From positions 1 to 8,254 of the forward strand of contig CATXTS010000090.1 in NCBI GenBank assembly GCA_958402495.1: a DNA stretch of 8,254 nt. The letters are read 5' to 3'. Position 1 is the first letter of the stretch. The number at the start of each line of letters is the position of its first letter. The notes beneath the pieces were generated by a model that was not told the origin of the DNA, made no database searches, and worked only from the letters and a program-made list of their open reading frames with translations. The position numbers and the translations under genes were made by a program. Below are positions 6,502-8,254 of the stretch, one piece after another. The stretch is from an uncultured Clostridiaceae bacterium. GTDB taxonomy: Bacteria; Bacillota; Clostridia; TANB77; CAG-508.

Positions 6502-7233
6502 TTATTTAACTTCCTTTATCTTTGCATGAATGAAATATCTTGCATCTTTAGTTTCATACGAACAAGTATATAAAGTAAATATTTTTTCATTTGTATTAGG
6601 TGGAAGTACTTCCACCTGTATTTTACTTTTACTGATGATTTCATCTAAATAATCTTTATAATCATTTTCATCATCAAATGTATATTGATATGAATTTGTA
6701 TCATTTGTGCTATAAGCACTAAATACTTCTAAAATAAATTGTTTATCTTCAAATATCAAATTTATATTTTTATGTTTATCATACCAATCTTGTTTTACAT
6801 AATTTTTCAATTCATTAAACATTGTGCCATCTTTCATATTATGACCGAAGATAAAGATGTTCTTTAGGTTATTTATATTCTCTTTGCAATAAGTATGTAA
6901 AAATATACTTCCATGTTTGCTTGTATCTTTATCAAATGAATGTGTCAAATAATATTCGTTATCATCATGAATAGTAATAGGATAATCTATGTCCGTATTA
7001 GGAATATTAATCCACCCTACTATTTCATCATTCACTTTTTTTAATTTATCAAAATCTATATCTTCTTTTTCTTCTATAGTTTCTTTATCAATTTTAATAA
7101 TTTGCTTTTTCAATCTGTTATCTTCATCTTTCTTCTCTAATGTTTTCAAAAAGTATAAAGATAATTTAAAATTACAAAAGCTAAATATTATGAGAGATGC
7201 CATTGTTACAACTACATATAGTATTTTCTTTAT
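6502..7233 (-). CDS. Class B sortase (AUA start proposed)
   Basis: Cell-surface cysteine transpeptidase that cuts a sorting signal and links the protein to the cell wall or to another pilin. With the proposed start it has 243 aa: an N-terminal signal anchor (MKKILYVVVTMASLIIF), a charged linker, then the catalytic domain. Class B landmarks are VGWINIPNTDIDYPI, the catalytic His131 in FGHNMKDGTMF, Cys224 in TLYTCSY and Arg232 in DARYFIH. All three catalytic residues are present. A perfect Shine-Dalgarno (GGGAGG) sits 8 bases before an in-frame ATA, while the first ATG downstream (7203) would cut off half of the anchor. An upstream in-frame ATG at 7275 lies within the promoter and has no ribosome binding site. 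The 20-bp palindrome is inside the gene and encodes VEVLPP shortly before the catalytic Cys. The CnaB protein gene at 1-2877 is the likeliest nearby substrate. Confidence 0.9.
   Translation of the reverse strand: MKKILYVVVTMASLIIFSFCNFKLSLYFLKTLEKKDEDNRLKKQIIKIDKETIEEKEDIDFDKLKKVNDEIVGWINIPNTDIDYPITIHDDNEYYLTHSFDKDTSKHGSIFLHTYCKENINNLKNIFIFGHNMKDGTMFNELKNYVKQDWYDKHKNINLIFEDKQFILEVFSAYSTNDTNSYQYTFDDENDYKDYLDEIISKSKIQVEVLPPNTNEKIFTLYTCSYETKDARYFIHAKIKEVK
6598..6617. repeat. Palindrome copy 4, extended to a perfect 20 bp, inside the sortase gene
   Basis: AGGTGGAAGTACTTCCACCT is fully self-complementary; the shared 16-bp core is at 6600-6615. Here it is read in a different frame from copies 1 and 2, giving VEVLPP rather than GGSTSTS. 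It lies between the last helix region and the catalytic-Cys strand of the sortase. Confidence 0.95.
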
Positions 7234-7241
7234 TGTTTTTT

Positions 7242-7249
7242 CCTCCCTT
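7242..7249 (-). promoter_or_regulatory. Ribosome binding site that decides the sortase start
   Basis: The minus strand reads AAGGGAGG (7249-7242), close to the full anti-Shine-Dalgarno complement. It is 8 bases from ATA (7233-7231). The next ATG is about 38 bases away and no in-frame GTG or TTG lies between. This is why the AUA start was chosen. Confidence 0.7.
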
Positions 7250-7257
7250 CTAATTAA

Positions 7258-7285
7258 ATAATAGCATCTAGTCATATTATGTCAA
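7258..7285 (-). promoter_or_regulatory. Sigma-A-type promoter of the sortase-led operon
   Basis: Perfect TTGACA (7285-7280) and TATTAT (7263-7258) are separated by 16 bases. The expected start near 7251 gives a leader of about 18 bases containing the Shine-Dalgarno sequence. The -10 and spacer overlap one arm of the 7261-7328 inverted repeat, so a repressor site is possible. Confidence 0.75.
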
Positions 7286-7328
7286 TACAAATTTCTTGTT
7301 TTGTATTATTTTATATACTAAATGCTAT
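7261..7328. repeat. Nested inverted repeats around the sortase promoter
   Basis: The outer arms ATAGCATCTAGT (7261-7272) and ACTAAATGCTAT (7317-7328) match at 11 of 12 positions as an inverted repeat. The inner arms AATACAAA (7284-7291) and TTTGTATT (7300-7307) are a perfect inverted repeat. They cover the -10, spacer and upstream part of the promoter. This could be an operator or a cruciform; the role is inferred. Confidence 0.6.
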
Positions 7329-7382
7329 TTTTGTATTATTTTTGCTCCCGACCTGTTTTACTCCATTTTTTATTTTAAATAT

Positions 7383-7413
7383 AAAAAAAGACAAGTTTCT
7401 TTAACTTATCTTT
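7383..7413 (-). terminator. Second terminator-like hairpin downstream of the rRNA/tRNA operon
   Basis: Minus-strand RNA folds AAAGAUAAGUU with AACUUGUCUUU (11 pairs, one of them U-G) around a 5-base loop, followed directly by a U-run. With the stronger hairpin at 7544-7586 it would form tandem termination. It could instead be an attenuator in a long leader if a promoter lies further right; I found none that was convincing. Confidence 0.55.
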
Positions 7414-7469
7414 CATTATTTATTCAGTTTTCTTTCGATATTCCAATTTGATTATTATTATTATTTTTG

Positions 7470-7507
7470 GTTACAAACCCTCATTTTTTGTAACTTGAAT
7501 TTGTAAC
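7470..7507. repeat. Cluster of GTTACAAA octamers (one inverted, two direct)
   Basis: GTTACAAA at 7470-7477 is the inverse of TTTGTAAC at 7487-7494, and TTTGTAAC recurs at 7500-7507, a 13-bp spacing. The inverted pair can form an 8-bp hairpin without a U-run, so it is not a terminator. It resembles an operator cluster upstream of the sortase promoter. Confidence 0.5.
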
Positions 7508-7543
7508 ATAAATTAGTAATTAACATTATATTCATAGTAATTC

Positions 7544-7586
7544 AAAAAAAATAAGCATTTTTTGATATGTTTCAAAAATGCTTATT
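7544..7586 (-). terminator. Intrinsic terminator of the rRNA-tRNA-Asn operon
   Basis: A perfect 13-bp inverted repeat, AATAAGCATTTTT (7550-7562) and AAAAATGCTTATT (7574-7586). On the minus strand it is followed by a run of at least six U. It lies about 70 bases past the tRNA CCA end, a typical place for the end of an rRNA operon transcript. Confidence 0.85.
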
Positions 7587-7653
7587 TTCCAACCTTTACT
7601 GATATTTTGATAAAAATATTAATAAAGATTTATTCATTGATTTTTAATCATAA

Positions 7654-7964
7654 TGGCTCCTCGTGTTGGACTCGAACCAACGACCTATCGGTTACTGCAC
7701 TACATTAACTTTCGCTAACATTATGAGATATCATAATTTGTAGTCTGGACTTTCTCTTTACCATATCTTATGACTTAGGTAGGTGGTGTAAAGTCTCTAC
7801 ACATAGCTTACGCCTTGCTCGGTATTGTCGTGTAATTTACATTACTTACGAGTTTCACCGACTTAGCCACCTTTTCATCTATAAGTTTCCTTATAGAGCT
7901 GCTAACTTTCATCTTGGAAGACTTGCTTCACAGCCGAGCGCTCTACCAACTGAGCTAACGAGGA
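7654..7964 (-). tRNA. tRNA-Asn(GUU), interrupted by a group I intron
   Basis: Exon 1 is 7930-7964 (tRNA positions 1-35) and exon 2 is 7654-7694 (positions 36-76). Joined, they give a 76-nt cloverleaf: acceptor TCCTCGT/ACGAGGA (7 pairs), discriminator G, encoded CCA, D arm GCTC/GAGC, anticodon loop CTGTTAA with GTT for asparagine, and a T arm GTTGG-TTCGAGT-CCAAC. The joined anticodon arm resembles Bacillus tRNA-Asn. Pair 27-43 is a C-U mismatch at the base of the anticodon stem. The gene lies about 9 bases after 5S rRNA, so it is co-transcribed with the rRNA operon. Without removal of the 235-nt insert the anticodon loop does not exist, so splicing is required for function. Confidence 0.93.
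7695..7929 (-). ncRNA. Self-splicing group I intron in tRNA-Asn, 235 nt, no ORF
   Basis: The insert begins after U35 and ends in G, as group I introns do. P1 pairs exon GGCUGU with the guide GCAGCU (7902-7897), including the U-G pair at the splice site. Just 5' of the guide, GUUA pairs with exon 2 UAAC (P10), fixing both splice sites. P2 is a perfect 7-bp hairpin with a GAAA loop (7879-7896). P3 is AGGUGG/CCACCU (7867-7872 with 7781-7786). P4 is UCGGUG/UACCGA (7856-7861 with 7819-7824). P5 is capped by GUAA. P7 is GACUUU/AAAGUC (7791-7796 with 7748-7753). P8 lies near 7759-7781. P9 is ACUACA/UGUAGU (7699-7704 with 7739-7744) and holds a GAAA hairpin and an AUUAUGA hairpin. The R-like GUAGAGACUUU and S-like AAGAGAAAGUCC resemble the cyanobacterial tRNA-Leu intron, so an IC3-like class is my inference. 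Confidence 0.92.
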
Positions 7965-7973
7965 ATATATAAA

Positions 7974-8090
7974 ACTGGCGATAACCTATTTTCTCAGCAG
8001 GGTAACCCGCAAATATCTTCGGCACCTAGAAGCTTGACTTCTGTGTTCGGAATGGGAACAGGTATTTCCCTCTAGGTAATCATCACCAGA
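7974..8090 (-). rRNA. rrf: 5S ribosomal RNA
   Basis: About 117 nt. The terminal stem pairs CUGGUGAU (8089-8082) with AUCGCCAG (7982-7975). The conserved core is visible: CCUGUUCCCAUUCCGAACAC, then AGAAGUCAAGCUUCU, GGUGCCGA, and a GCGGGUUACCCUGC arm. Ends are estimated to within a few bases. It precedes tRNA-Asn in the same orientation, as in many Firmicutes rRNA operons. Confidence 0.93.
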
Positions 8091-8110
8091 AAAGTATGGT
8101 ATACTTTTCT
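8088..8110. repeat. Perfect 10-bp hairpin at the 5' edge of 5S rRNA
   Basis: AGAAAAGTAT (8088-8097) and ATACTTTTCT (8101-8110) are perfect inverted arms around a 3-base loop. In the transcript the hairpin abuts and slightly overlaps the 5S 5' end. It lacks a U-run in the direction of transcription, so a processing or folding role is likelier than termination. Confidence 0.6.
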
Positions 8111-8254
8111 TAACTTCTGATAATATATCACTTTTATTTTCGTTTGTAAAGATATTCTTTCCAAGTTTTTTAAAAATTATACATTATTTTTTTGTTAAGT
8201 TTAGCACACTCAAAAATACATAGAAAAAGAATTTTTTTATTACTAGAGTTAACC
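8111..8254 (-). other. AT-rich spacer upstream of 5S rRNA (23S-5S spacer expected)
   Basis: No gene is visible. By position this should be the spacer after 23S rRNA. The last 15 or so bases (minus-strand GGTTAACTC at the window edge) might be the very end of 23S, which often finishes in a TTAACC-like string, but that is too short to claim. The rest is nearly pure A/T on the transcribed strand. Confidence 0.4.

Larger units (their letters stand above)
7276..7653. other. Intergenic region between the rRNA/tRNA operon and the sortase operon
   Basis: This stretch of about 380 bases has no credible gene on either strand. It holds the upstream half of the sortase promoter and its inverted repeats, a terminator-like hairpin (7383-7413), an ATT simple repeat (about 7451-7465), a cluster of GTTACAAA/TTTGTAAC octamers (7470-7507) and the rRNA/tRNA operon terminator (7544-7586). 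No integrase gene and no duplicated tRNA end were seen here, so it is not shown to be an integration boundary. Confidence 0.7.

Noticed and set aside
6989..7261. Plus-strand ORF of 90 codons, Ser/Phe/Ile-rich
   Set aside because: It is the reverse of the sortase N-terminal region; the sortase frame carries family motifs and this one does not.
7234..7275. Upstream extension of the sortase to the ATG at 7275
   Set aside because: That ATG lies between the -35 and -10 of the predicted promoter, has no ribosome binding site, and would translate the real Shine-Dalgarno sequence.
7340..7420. Possible short leader peptide on the minus strand beginning MKDKLKKL
   Set aside because: It stops after 13 codons, has no convincing ribosome binding site and is contained within the terminator-like hairpin.
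7695..7929. Insertion in the tRNA read as an IS element or attachment-site scar
   Set aside because: There are no terminal inverted repeats, target duplication or transposase; the ordered P1-P10 pairings explain the insert as a group I intron.
1..8254. CRISPR array, phage or conjugation genes
   Set aside because: There are no regularly spaced direct repeats with spacers, and no integrase, relaxase or capsid-like gene; the four palindromes are unevenly spaced and lie in unrelated contexts.

Overview
The window looks like a chromosomal stretch from a low-GC Gram-positive bacterium (Firmicutes; a gut-type Erysipelotrichia or Clostridia relative would fit, but this is inference). The reasons are the strong AT bias, AGGAGG-type ribosome binding sites, a class B sortase, CnaB-repeat surface proteins, and a 5S rRNA and tRNA-Asn of Firmicutes type. 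TGA acts as a stop and Trp is TGG, so the code is standard. Every gene I can support lies on the minus strand, so the window reads from right to left.

Right end (about 7654-8254): the tail of an rRNA operon. An AT-rich spacer leads into 5S rRNA, then after about 9 bases a tRNA-Asn(GUU) gene whose anticodon loop is split, between positions 35 and 36, by a 235-nt group I intron. P1, P2, P3, P4, P5, P7, P8, P9 and P10 can all be drawn by hand. The intron carries no ORF. A strong intrinsic terminator follows.

Middle (about 4315-7510): after a repeat-rich intergenic region with a second terminator-like hairpin and a sigma-A-like promoter comes a tight run of six genes. They are a class B sortase (apparently starting at an AUA codon), a small sigma-region-4-like/ArpU-like regulator, an 81-aa conserved small protein, a four-helix membrane protein, a 159-aa protein of unknown function and a single-pass membrane protein of unknown function. 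Overlaps and gaps of a few bases suggest co-transcription and translational coupling.

Left (1-4314): two surface-protein genes, each with its own promoter. The first is a membrane-anchored protein with Ig-like domains, a Ser/Asn-rich stalk and a C-terminal four-cysteine module. The second is a large secreted adhesin/pilin-like protein with an N-terminal thioester domain and about six CnaB-type domains; it runs off the left edge, where a sortase signal would be expected. Together the island looks like a surface-display module: sortase, likely substrate, regulator and accessory membrane proteins.

The most unusual signal is a 16-bp perfect palindrome, GTGGAAGTACTTCCAC, present four times in 3.3 kb. 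One copy is in the 5' leader of the Ig-like gene, two flank its Ser-rich stalk, and one (extended to 20 bp) is inside the sortase gene. The copies are read in two different protein frames and once outside any gene, so DNA or RNA, not protein, appears to be what is conserved.
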